This document shows, piece by piece, positions 50,683-58,202 of a DNA stretch of 64,000 nt. Position 1 is the first letter of the stretch; every line of letters starts with the position of its first letter. The position numbers and the translations under genes are program-made. The notes under the pieces are model-generated. The model made no database searches, was not told where the DNA came from, and saw nothing but the letters and a program-made list of their open reading frames with translations. This stretch comes from CAYGLF01 sp964350945 (GTDB lineage Bacteria > Chlamydiota > Chlamydiia > Chlamydiales > JAAZZY01), in NCBI GenBank assembly GCA_964350945.1, contig CAYGLF010000001.1, positions 1 to 64,000 on the forward strand. The letters are read 5' to 3'.

Positions 50683-51998
50683 TGGACCCCTTAGTGAATT
50701 TAATCACAACTAGTCTCATCATCTTCTTTTTCTTTCTTTTCCAAATATTTATTTTGTCTGCTCTTTCACACCTATTTAGAAAGGCACACAAATACCAAAC
50801 TCTTCAATTCCTAAGAGAACACCCGTTCTTAATTTTCTACGCACCCTTTTACAGCTTTTTTTTCAAACAAAAAGCGCACACCGATATTTTTAGAAGCTGT
50901 TTATTTGCAAAAAACCTAGCACGTTTTGCTGCTGGATTTTCGTGCCTCTTCTTAATTCAGGTTTTAGAAAAATTAGGTACCCGATGGTCTACACTAGCAA
51001 TTGTATTAATCGGGTGTGTCTTAATATATATTATTTTGAGTGACCTCATCCCAAAGCTTTTGTCTCTAAAACAAGCCCAGAAATTGGTCTTGATTGGGGC
51101 CCCTATCACTTCCCTTTACCTCATTTTAATTTTTCCCATAACTTATACTTTTCTAAAAATAGCCCAATATAACCTAAACAAGCAAAAATCCAGCAGCGAA
51201 AATCTAAAACTAGCTAAGGAAAAAATTTACGAACTGATTCAAGACACTCTTCCAGATAAGAACTTAGAGCCAAATGATAAAGTTTTAATTGAATCTATTT
51301 TACGTTTTAAACAAAGGATTGTGAGAGAGGTTATGATCCCTCGAATGGATGTTTTTGCTCTTTCAGCGACAACAACTATTCAAGAAGCAGCCAAAATCCT
51401 TCAAGAGGAAAACTATAGTCGTATCCCTATTTATCAGGATTCATTAGATAATGTGACAGGAATGTTAATGCATAAGGAGCTTTTCAACGCCTACATAAAA
51501 GCAGTTGAAAAATCTGACTTTGAAAGTTTAAACCAACCTATAGACACTCTTTTATCAAAAACACTATACACCCCAGAAACTCGTAAAATTTCACACTTAC
51601 TTCAAGAGTTTTTACAAAAGCAGCAGCATTTGGCTCTTGTGGTTGATGAATTTGGAGCTATTGAAGGGGTCATCACCATTGAAGATATCTTAGAGGAAAT
51701 AGTTGGTGAAATCGCAGATGAATACGATGATGATGAAGACGACCTTTTAACAGAACAGCAAAATTCATGGGTTGTTGATGCAAGGGTCAGCCTCTTTGAG
51801 ATTGAACAGAAATGCCATGTAAAAATACCTCGACTTGGAGATTATGATACTGTTGCTGGCTATATTATTCACCGCTCTGGCTGTATTCCCAGCCCACACC
51901 TGAAAATCAGCCACGACGAATTTGAACTTGAAGTTTTAAGCACCTCGGATCGTCAGATTAAAAAGGTGCGCATCACACCTAGAAGTACTAAAGTCTAG
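50682..51998 (+). CDS. HlyC/CorC-type membrane protein with CBS domains
   Basis: The 438-residue protein starts with GTG overlapping the ybeY stop by one base. An N-terminal transmembrane region (about 10-30, 75-95, 100-165) is followed by a CBS pair (about 205-340, with REVMIPRMDVFALSATTTIQEAA and LALVVDEFGAIEGVITIEDILEEIVGEIADEYD) and a CorC/HlyC C-terminal domain (VVDARVSLFEIEQKCHVKIP and TVAGYIIHRSGCIP). The membrane part differs from canonical CNNM. Members take part in Mg/Co efflux; the old hemolysin label is not supported. Same position as CT423 in C. trachomatis. Confidence 0.88.
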   Translation: MDPLVNLITTSLIIFFFFLFQIFILSALSHLFRKAHKYQTLQFLREHPFLIFYAPFYSFFFKQKAHTDIFRSCLFAKNLARFAAGFSCLFLIQVLEKLGTRWSTLAIVLIGCVLIYIILSDLIPKLLSLKQAQKLVLIGAPITSLYLILIFPITYTFLKIAQYNLNKQKSSSENLKLAKEKIYELIQDTLPDKNLEPNDKVLIESILRFKQRIVREVMIPRMDVFALSATTTIQEAAKILQEENYSRIPIYQDSLDNVTGMLMHKELFNAYIKAVEKSDFESLNQPIDTLLSKTLYTPETRKISHLLQEFLQKQQHLALVVDEFGAIEGVITIEDILEEIVGEIADEYDDDEDDLLTEQQNSWVVDARVSLFEIEQKCHVKIPRLGDYDTVAGYIIHRSGCIPSPHLKISHDEFELEVLSTSDRQIKKVRITPRSTKV

Positions 51999-52723
51999 AG
52001 TTGTTGCTTTTTCCAAAAACCGAGGCAAAGAGCGCTAGCTTGAGACACATTGAGAGAGTCAATTTTACCAAACATCGGAATAGCAACAGAATCATCACAT
52101 TTTTTTTGTAAAATGGCTCGAATCCCTTCCCCTTCAGAACCTAAAATCAGAGCTGATTTTTCGGGAAAGGTATATGTAAACAGATTCTGGCTGTTGGGTG
52201 TGACCTGAGCGCCTATGATATGGAACCCTTCTTTTTTTAATTGATCACAAGTTGTTGAAAGGTTTGAGACAGTATGAATAGGAACAAATTCAGAAGCTGA
52301 AGAGCTTGTTTTGGCAACGACTGGTGACAAAGAAGCTCCTCTATTTTTCGACCAGATAACTAAATCCGCTCCGAAACATTCACAAGCCCTTAAGATAGCA
52401 CCCAGGTTATGTGGATCATAAATACTATCTAAAATCACTATCATTGAGGAGCGATCACTTTTAATAAATGTTTCAAAGTCAAAAGGAGCTTTTTCCTTCA
52501 GTGATGCAGCAATCCCCTGATGAGAAGTAGACATGCACAGATTATCAAGATATTGCTTAGAACAAAGCTCTAACTTTTTGTTAAGCTTTTTAAGGCTCTC
52601 GATTAGCGAGGTCTTACGAGTGTTTGGCTGATCACTAATTTTCTGATGGAAGACCTTTAAAATGCGATCTGGAGCATGTCTGACAATCTCTTCAAGGGAA
52701 TGACAACCCATAATCAATCGCAT
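51995..52723 (-). CDS. SpoU/TrmH-family RNA 2'-O-methyltransferase (RlmB-like)
   Basis: The 242-residue SPOUT enzyme has an N-terminal L30e-like substrate-binding domain (LIMGCHSLEEIVRHAPDRILKVF) and the three SpoU motifs: ILDSIYDPHNLGAILRACECFGAD, LILGSEGEGI, and IPMFGKIDSLNVSQASALCLGF (IPMxGxxxSLNVSxAxxI). RlmB methylates G2251 of 23S rRNA; other members act on tRNA. Order and length fit RlmB/TrmH group 3. The end overlaps the convergent CorC-like gene by four bases. Confidence 0.88.
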   Translation of the reverse strand: MRLIMGCHSLEEIVRHAPDRILKVFHQKISDQPNTRKTSLIESLKKLNKKLELCSKQYLDNLCMSTSHQGIAASLKEKAPFDFETFIKSDRSSMIVILDSIYDPHNLGAILRACECFGADLVIWSKNRGASLSPVVAKTSSSASEFVPIHTVSNLSTTCDQLKKEGFHIIGAQVTPNSQNLFTYTFPEKSALILGSEGEGIRAILQKKCDDSVAIPMFGKIDSLNVSQASALCLGFWKKQQL

Positions 52724-52744
52724 TTTATTTCAGCCTCTTTAGAA

Positions 52745-53461
52745 TTAACCCTCAAGTAAATCAAGAGCTTCTCGATCACTGAGGAGTTTGGGTAAGTGTT
52801 TTTCTTGAATATCTGCAAGCTTTGCATCAAACTTATGAACCCCTGAAGCATTGTACTTCATGCCGACATAGTCGATTTTTAACATCTCTGAAAGATCCCC
52901 AAGCTCATCAATATGAGAGCTTTGATCATCTACAAAAACGATTTTTGAAGGTTTGAAATCAATATGACTTAAAAAGAGGTCTAAGCCGTGGTCTTTCTTA
53001 TTAAAACCGCAGAAAATAGCCCCTTTTGTATATTGACAAGGATAGTTACCTTGCAATTCGACACAGGGCTTTTGAAATGAAAAGACATCACCTAGCTGTA
53101 CAGATGCCAGCTGCTCAAAAGTTAGATCTGACAAAGTGCTATCTCTAGAGGTAAGCCCCATCGTTTCAATCTTTGACGATTTCAAAAAGTCATGGAACTC
53201 ATAAATTGACTCTTCCACTGGACGCACTTGGGTAAGGTGCTGGATGGTTCTCCACTGATGAAAAGCTCGAATGCAGGCCTCGTGGTAAGTATAGCCTGAA
53301 TCCATCAGCTTTTTAGCTAAGTGTCTTTCCCAATGAGTACTTCCTATCGATTGGACCGGTTCAATAATGGTATGATCAATATCCAAAATAAAAAGAGTTT
53401 CTGGATCAATATGTTTTAAAATATCCCGTATGGAATCTGATTCGAATTTATATGCGCTCAT
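52745..53461 (-). CDS. DUF2608 HAD-like protein (copy 2)
   Basis: The 238-residue protein has the HAD motif I TLFILDIDHTIIEPVQSIGS near residue 22 (DxDxT), GLTSRDSTLSD in the motif II region, and KIVFVDDQSSHIDELGDL as motif IV, with a CGFNKKDHGLDLFL segment between. This matches DUF2608 and its paralogue at 22244-23017. No signal peptide. It lies just upstream of the SpoU gene on the same strand with a 21-base gap, so it may share its transcript. Probably a phosphatase of unknown substrate. Confidence 0.75.
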   Translation of the reverse strand: MSAYKFESDSIRDILKHIDPETLFILDIDHTIIEPVQSIGSTHWERHLAKKLMDSGYTYHEACIRAFHQWRTIQHLTQVRPVEESIYEFHDFLKSSKIETMGLTSRDSTLSDLTFEQLASVQLGDVFSFQKPCVELQGNYPCQYTKGAIFCGFNKKDHGLDLFLSHIDFKPSKIVFVDDQSSHIDELGDLSEMLKIDYVGMKYNASGVHKFDAKLADIQEKHLPKLLSDREALDLLEG

Positions 53462-53620
53462 AGATGAATGATAAAGGTTAAGCGCCTTTAACTCAAGTTG
53501 AAAGGATTTAAAGAAATAAGTGGATAGTAATCAATTATTTACTCCATTTTAATGTTTGATGTTTTCTTAAAAAGTTTCTACCTCTTTTAGGACTTTTATC
53601 GCTTTAGATTTTGGCTATAA

Positions 53621-53635
53621 CTTGTTTATAATTAA
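53621..53635 (+). promoter_or_regulatory. Promoter-like element CTTGTTTATAATTAA
   Basis: It contains TATAAT at 53627-53632 with a weak TTAGAT 17 bases upstream. The 15-base element differs by one base from that at 20078-20092. The AIM24-like gene starts 47 bases downstream. Confidence 0.4.
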
Positions 53636-53682
53636 CTTTTGTGTTATAAATTCTCTTTTATTTATTACAAACGGATTATCTC

Positions 53683-54414
53683 ATGGTAAGATTACAGCCT
53701 GAAAACTTTAAATTTATTTCAAATGACTACGCAGTGGAAAACCTTAAAGATACAGGGAATAGGCCTACAGGTTGTATTACCCTTGATCACGGTGAAAGCC
53801 TTGAGGTCAAGCCACAAGCTATGCTCGCTTACAAAAATGTCAGCTTAGAGTCAAATTTAACCAGCATGTCTTTGTATCAGAGAATTCTAAGAGTTTTTTT
53901 TGGATGTGAGAGCCTCTTTAAAAATACCTTTACAGGTAAAGAAAATGGTGGATGGGTCTTACTAGAAGAGACACACAATCACCAAATTGTAGAGGCTACA
54001 CTTTCAGATCACACACAAGGTCTTGTTTTGTGTGCGGGCACCCATTTAGCCTCATCTCCCAATATACAACTACAAGCTAAATATGAGGGCTTTTCAGGTT
54101 ATATTAAATCAAAAGGCTTTACAACTTCGCTTGCTAACTTAAAACCTCTGACATTGGAAAAAGTCGGTAAGGTATTTTTTGCATCCTATGCAGGCCCCAT
54201 AAAAATGATTAAAGTAGAAAAAGATCAAGAGGTTGTAGTCGACAATAACTCTCTTGTAGCTTACACAGAAGGCCTTGAAAGCAGCACTGAAATGGCTGGA
54301 AATAGCCTTAAAAGCTACTTCTTATCTGGAGAGGGGCTTGTAACTAGATTTAAAGGAGAGGGCTTAATTTTTACAGGAAGCTCTGCTTTACCTATGCTAG
54401 TTTACTCTGCCTAA
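53683..54414 (+). CDS. AIM24/DUF124-family protein
   Basis: The 243-residue protein matches the AIM24 (TIGR00266) family: all-beta with two pseudo-repeats, LDHGESLEVKPQAMLAYKNV, NTFTGKENGGWVLLEE, LVLCAGTHLASSPNIQL, and the final GEGLIFTGSSALPMLVY. Bacterial members are abundant trimers of unclear role; the eukaryotic one is mitochondrial. The familiar FxxxG(e/g) pattern is retained. No signal peptide. The gene stands alone, followed by the M91-like protease gene. Confidence 0.85.
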   Translation: MVRLQPENFKFISNDYAVENLKDTGNRPTGCITLDHGESLEVKPQAMLAYKNVSLESNLTSMSLYQRILRVFFGCESLFKNTFTGKENGGWVLLEETHNHQIVEATLSDHTQGLVLCAGTHLASSPNIQLQAKYEGFSGYIKSKGFTTSLANLKPLTLEKVGKVFFASYAGPIKMIKVEKDQEVVVDNNSLVAYTEGLESSTEMAGNSLKSYFLSGEGLVTRFKGEGLIFTGSSALPMLVYSA

Positions 54415-54533
54415 GCAGCCATACAGATTCTGAGCTCTAAGACAAAGCTCTCTAACTTTACTTTAAGTGATTAATTGACATCTACATAAGTGATTTATGT
54501 TCATTTCAAACCGCTATACAAGTAAAACATTTT

Positions 54534-55637
54534 ATGATACAGATATTACAGCCCTTTGACTTAAAAAACATTGAAACGCAACAGCTAATTGCACAAACCC
54601 ATGCGAAACAAAAAGAGGTTTTCTCTCTTCTTAACGAACAAACGCTCTTAAATGGACTCTATAGCCCTCATTGCATCACTCACCCAACGAAACTTACTGA
54701 TAGGGTCAATGATCTTTTTAATCTCTATATGCAGCTCCCCCCCTCATTAGCAACTGAAGGTCTGCAACAGTTAAAGCTTCATAATTTTAATCAAATCTCG
54801 CCTGCCCAAAAGGTCGCATTTTTAAGTCAAAAGACTCCCAACGGCTATTCACTTTTAGAGGATATGAAAAAAAAGATTGAAGAAGTGATTCCCTCTTTTA
54901 TTCTTCAAACTCCCACCAACAGTTTTTTTTACCATACCGACCTTGTAATTTATAAAAACGATTACTGTGGCCACTTACCTATTAATGGAATTAGACATGA
55001 GGAATTTTTAGACATCAATCGACTTTTTAACCGCATAGTTCGAGGGCAAACAAAGTTGATTCCCCTTGGATCGCCTCACTTTAAATTGACAGTAAATCTG
55101 GCCATAGGAAAGCTCCTAACAAGAAGTATAGGGCGGCAACTACTCAAATCTATTATTGAACCAAGGTTTAAAAATAACATTCAAAATTCAGCATCTGTAC
55201 AACTCAATCGTTTTAACATCTTTATTACAGAAAATCACGAAGAGTCAAAGGTACGATTAATGTCTGATAACCAAAACGGTTACTACTTTGACTTACAAAT
55301 GAATACCTTAAATAATTGCTTTGTATTTATTGACAACCCACCAAATCACCTTTTAGTTGCTGAAAACCCTAAGCTCAATGAATGCGGATCTGAGAAAATG
55401 CCCTTTTATGTCTGTTTCGCTCATGAGTTGATTCATGTCCGCCATATGATACACAATCGCAGCTGGAAGTCTAGCAATCCCACAGCAGATGAACTTGATT
55501 TATATACCAACGAAAATGAAAAAGTTACGATCTCTGGGGAATTAAACAATCAAGTTAAAGATGTTATTTGCGAAAACACCATCCGCAAAGCTTTTGGCTT
55601 GTATCCAAGAAAATATCACCAAGTATACTATGCGTGA
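54534..55637 (+). CDS. M91/NleD-like zinc metalloprotease, candidate effector
   Basis: The 367-residue protein has HELIH at residues 297-301 within FYVCFAHELIHVRHMIHNRSW, then TNENEKVTISGELNN and ENTIRKAFGLYPRKYH. This downstream pattern (E...T.SGE ... EN.IR..GL..R..Y) is the hallmark of peptidase family M91. Its founding member NleD is a type III effector that cleaves host JNK/p38 kinases, and HopH1 of Pseudomonas also belongs. The first 220 residues are helical and unrecognised, presumably a targeting or recognition domain. No Sec signal. With chlamydiae possessing a type III system, host-directed proteolysis is plausible (inference). The gene runs convergent with tRNA-Ile. Confidence 0.8.
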   Translation: MIQILQPFDLKNIETQQLIAQTHAKQKEVFSLLNEQTLLNGLYSPHCITHPTKLTDRVNDLFNLYMQLPPSLATEGLQQLKLHNFNQISPAQKVAFLSQKTPNGYSLLEDMKKKIEEVIPSFILQTPTNSFFYHTDLVIYKNDYCGHLPINGIRHEEFLDINRLFNRIVRGQTKLIPLGSPHFKLTVNLAIGKLLTRSIGRQLLKSIIEPRFKNNIQNSASVQLNRFNIFITENHEESKVRLMSDNQNGYYFDLQMNTLNNCFVFIDNPPNHLLVAENPKLNECGSEKMPFYVCFAHELIHVRHMIHNRSWKSSNPTADELDLYTNENEKVTISGELNNQVKDVICENTIRKAFGLYPRKYHQVYYA

Positions 55638-55642
55638 AGAAG

Positions 55643-55716
55643 TGCGGTTACCAAGACTTGAACTTGGGACCTCGACATTATCAGTGTCGCGCTCTAACCA
55701 ACTGAGCTATAACCGC
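55643..55716 (-). tRNA. tRNA-Ile(GAU)
   Basis: The cloverleaf on the minus strand has acceptor GCGGTTA/TAACCGC, anticodon loop CTGATAA (GAT) and T-loop TTCAAGT. It is adjacent to tRNA-Ala(UGC), the pair usually found in the 16S-23S spacer, but no rRNA is here. Confidence 0.93.
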
Positions 55717-55722
55717 GAATTT

Positions 55723-55795
55723 TGGAGGCAAGGAGAATCGAACTCCTGACCTTCTGAATGCAAATCAGATGCTCTACCAGCTGAGCTATACCCCC
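55723..55795 (-). tRNA. tRNA-Ala(UGC)
   Basis: Acceptor GGGGGTA/TGCCTCC contains the G3-U70 pair that identifies tRNA-Ala. The anticodon loop is TTTGCAT (TGC). It is 6 bases from tRNA-Ile and both read leftward. Confidence 0.93.
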
Positions 55796-55920
55796 ACAAA
55801 AATTAAGAATTGCTTCTTAAAAGAGAGTAAGATACCTAAATTTTGAATATTTAGGCAATCTTTTAATTACAAAAATGTAGAGGAACTATATAAAAAACTT
55901 GAAATAACCCCAATTTTACC

Positions 55921-56715
55921 ATGCACGCCAATAAAAGTTTAATCGTCGCTTACCTTAAAAACCTGCAAAAGACAATCATTACCACCTTTGAGACACTGGA
56001 AAGCAGCGAGACTTTCACATTAAAGCCCTGGTCTTATCCGAATGGAGAAGGAGGTGGTGTGATAGGAGAGTTGCGGGGCTCTATTTTTGAAAAAGCAGCG
56101 GTTAATTTCTCGTCGATCACAGGCCCTAAACTCCCCTTTAAAGAAAATTCAGGCCCTTTTTTTGCTACTGGAGTTAGCCTAATCACACATATGATGAACC
56201 CTCGGATGCCCACAGTACATATGAATGTAAGATATATTGAAACCTCTGATGAATTTTGGTTTGGTGGAGGCTATGATCTGACCCCAATGGGCTTTTATCA
56301 TAGTGAAGACAAAGAGCACTTTCATCACACTGCTAAATCAACCTTAGATTTTTTTGATTTATCCCTTTATCCAAAATTCGCTCAAGCAGCGAAAGAATAT
56401 TTCTACATACCACATCGAAAAAAAGAAAGAGGATATGGTGGTATTTTTTTTGACCATTTCAACAGTGGGCAAATAGATAAGGACCTAAAAATGTGGCAAG
56501 CTGTTGGAAATAGCTTCTTATCCTCAGTCATGCCAATCTACCAGCAGCACTCAAAGAGAAACTATAGTGATGAAGACAAAGAGCTACAAAATAAAATGCG
56601 CGCTCATTATGTTGAATTCAATTTGATCTATGACCGTGGAACCAAGTTTGGTTTTCAGTCTAATGGCAACCCCGAAGCAATTCTCTCGTCAATGCCACCA
56701 TGTGCAAAATGGTGA
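55921..56715 (+). CDS. hemF: Oxygen-dependent coproporphyrinogen III oxidase, C-terminally short
   Basis: The 264-residue HemF converts coproporphyrinogen III to protoporphyrinogen IX using oxygen. Hallmarks are GEGGGVIGELRGSIFEKAAVN, MNPRMPTVHMNVRYI, WFGGGYDLTPMGF, YGGIFFDHF and YDRGTKFGFQSNGNPEAILSSMPP. The usual C-terminal tail after PPxxxW (about 30 residues, with YD..P..GS.EA and L..FL) is absent: the reading frame stops right after the Trp. The missing tail is not present in the other forward frames downstream as far as I can see. It either tolerates loss of that segment or is decaying. Confidence 0.85.
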   Translation: MHANKSLIVAYLKNLQKTIITTFETLESSETFTLKPWSYPNGEGGGVIGELRGSIFEKAAVNFSSITGPKLPFKENSGPFFATGVSLITHMMNPRMPTVHMNVRYIETSDEFWFGGGYDLTPMGFYHSEDKEHFHHTAKSTLDFFDLSLYPKFAQAAKEYFYIPHRKKERGYGGIFFDHFNSGQIDKDLKMWQAVGNSFLSSVMPIYQQHSKRNYSDEDKELQNKMRAHYVEFNLIYDRGTKFGFQSNGNPEAILSSMPPCAKW

Positions 56716-56733
56716 TCGCCCCTATAAAAAATA

Positions 56734-57105
56734 CTACTGTTGTGGCTTCTCTACTTGATTTTTCGCTCCGCAAAAAGGACAAAAATCCCACAAGACTTCT
56801 TGTTCTTCATTACATCTTTTGCAATTAGGATCTCTTCGATCATGCCAGCGATCATCTCGGTGGTACAAAATTTGAGCAACAATAATAATTACTGGGATAG
56901 TGGTTGCTATTTGCTTCACTAGAAAAATGAGAGACCTCTCAGCATATGCCGTCACCCCCAAAATACCAAATCCTATTGCTAGAAGTATATTATAAGATAG
57001 AGAAAGGTCTCGAACTTCTCTATGCGCATGAATCTTCCATATTTGAAACCAATAACTAACAGAAAGGATGCAAATGGCACCCCACGAAATGATGTCTAAA
57101 AACAT
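56734..57105 (-). CDS. SemiSWEET/PQ-loop membrane protein with C-terminal zinc ribbon
   Basis: The 123-residue protein has three membrane helices in residues 3-80 that follow the PQ-loop/SemiSWEET pattern: a PQ-like YWFQIWKI (Pro replaced by Phe) followed by HREVRDLSLSY, then LLAIGFGILG, and a last helix. SemiSWEETs transport sugars as dimers. A cytosolic tail carries a zinc-ribbon-like C95-x2-C98...C109-x2-C112. The combination of a half-transporter and a zinc ribbon is unusual. The gene is convergent with hemF. Substrate and ribbon function are unknown. Confidence 0.65.
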   Translation of the reverse strand: MFLDIISWGAICILSVSYWFQIWKIHAHREVRDLSLSYNILLAIGFGILGVTAYAERSLIFLVKQIATTIPVIIIVAQILYHRDDRWHDRRDPNCKRCNEEQEVLWDFCPFCGAKNQVEKPQQ

Positions 57106-57123
57106 AATAACTTATTCTTTTCT

Positions 57124-57747
57124 TTATACAGGAAAAAAGATCCCCGTGTGGTCGATAATATGGGTTTTGTATTTTACTTTATAATTAGGGCCATCCAAAA
57201 AGCAACTTTTTAAAAGGAAATAGGTTGCAGCTTTGACGGTGTCTGTTGAAGCTCGATGATTCACTCCCCCCTTTTTCAATTGTATGAACTGATCCGGATG
57301 CTGAGCTAACCAAAGGGCTCCTTTAGAAACCTCTTTAGCTTCAAGTGGCAGAGATAAACTTGAAAATAGTATTACATCATGATCAGCACACCCTTCTAGG
57401 GCTTTCAAATATTCTCTCTTTAACGAGGTATCGTCTAGATCAGATCTATGGGTTGATAAATAAATGATTTTTGCCTGGTAGTTTGCAAGCCTTGATTGAT
57501 TATTTTGATATACTGATTCTTTACCTGGCTCTGAGACCTGCTCTAAAATCACAAACACATCTACAAGATGGTCAAGTTTTGCTAGATGATTTTCTAAAAG
57601 ACTGATGTCCCCATTAAGATGAACACAGTCATAAATTTTGGCATTTTTTTTCACTAGAGATACTGAGCTGCTTTGCAGGCTAACCAGCGTCACCACAAAG
57701 ACTCCAAGTATAGCTATAAATGCAATATAAAAACTTCGATTAACCAT
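57124..57747 (-). CDS. GT17-like glycosyltransferase homologue, signal-anchored
   Basis: The 207-residue protein has an N-terminal membrane anchor (YIAFIAILGVFVVTLVSL), then IYDCVHLNGDISLLENHLAKLDHLVDVFVILEQ. It resembles the start of glycosyltransferase family 17 (beta-1,4-mannosyl-glycoprotein GlcNAc transferase). NQSRLANYQAKIIYLS and the E/R-rich segment also match. At the site where GT17 has its SDVDEIP metal motif, this protein has SSLSLP, so the DxD metal site is lost. It is also shorter than typical GT17 enzymes. It may be a non-catalytic or diverged homologue. The family match is by eye only. Confidence 0.55.
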   Translation of the reverse strand: MVNRSFYIAFIAILGVFVVTLVSLQSSSVSLVKKNAKIYDCVHLNGDISLLENHLAKLDHLVDVFVILEQVSEPGKESVYQNNQSRLANYQAKIIYLSTHRSDLDDTSLKREYLKALEGCADHDVILFSSLSLPLEAKEVSKGALWLAQHPDQFIQLKKGGVNHRASTDTVKAATYFLLKSCFLDGPNYKVKYKTHIIDHTGIFFPV

Positions 57748-57824
57748 TGAAATGAACCATAATATTTAATTTACTCTTAAACTTTTTTTAATTATTATTC
57801 AACTAAAACCCACGAAAGGAAACC

Positions 57825-58202
57825 ATGAATCATTCTTTTGATTTTTTACACCTAGTAAATGATGCTAAAACCCGTATACAGGAAATTAACCCTAAAGAGC
57901 TTATACAGATTATAGAGGGAGATAAACCATTCTATTTAATTGATGTACGCGAAATTGACGAGTGGGAAAAGGGTCATATCCCTCAAGCTACTTTCTTACC
58001 AAGAGGAATTCTAGAAAGGGATTTTGAAAAGGTGACTTCTGATAAAAATGCTCTCATCGTGGTCTATTGTGCAGGAGGATATCGCTCTGCTTTAGCCTGT
58101 GATGCGCTGCAAAAAATGGGCTATCAAACAGTTTTTTCGTTACAGGGAGGAATCCGTTATTGGGTAAGTCAACAGCTCTCAATTGTTCATGACTCCCATT
58201 AA
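57825..58202 (+). CDS. Rhodanese-domain protein
   Basis: The 125-residue protein is a single rhodanese domain with FYLIDVREIDEWEKGHIPQATFLPRG and the active-site loop YCAGGYRSALA (CxxGxRS), then GYQTVFSLQGGIRYWV. The Cys sits in a five- to six-residue loop typical of GlpE-like single-domain sulfurtransferases. About 20 residues precede the domain. It moves sulfane sulfur, and one recipient could be the TtcA-like enzyme at 63241 (inference). Its end overlaps the convergent kinase-SIS gene by four bases. Confidence 0.9.
   Translation: MNHSFDFLHLVNDAKTRIQEINPKELIQIIEGDKPFYLIDVREIDEWEKGHIPQATFLPRGILERDFEKVTSDKNALIVVYCAGGYRSALACDALQKMGYQTVFSLQGGIRYWVSQQLSIVHDSH

Noticed and set aside
50682..51998. 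Hemolysin function for the CBS/CorC protein
   Set aside because: The label comes from old annotation of the TlyC/HlyC group; the sequence shows a membrane region plus CBS and CorC domains, which points to ion transport regulation rather than cell lysis.
55561..55749. Short forward ORF over the tRNA-Ile region
   Set aside because: Most of it is the M91 gene end in another frame and the tRNA gene read on the wrong strand.
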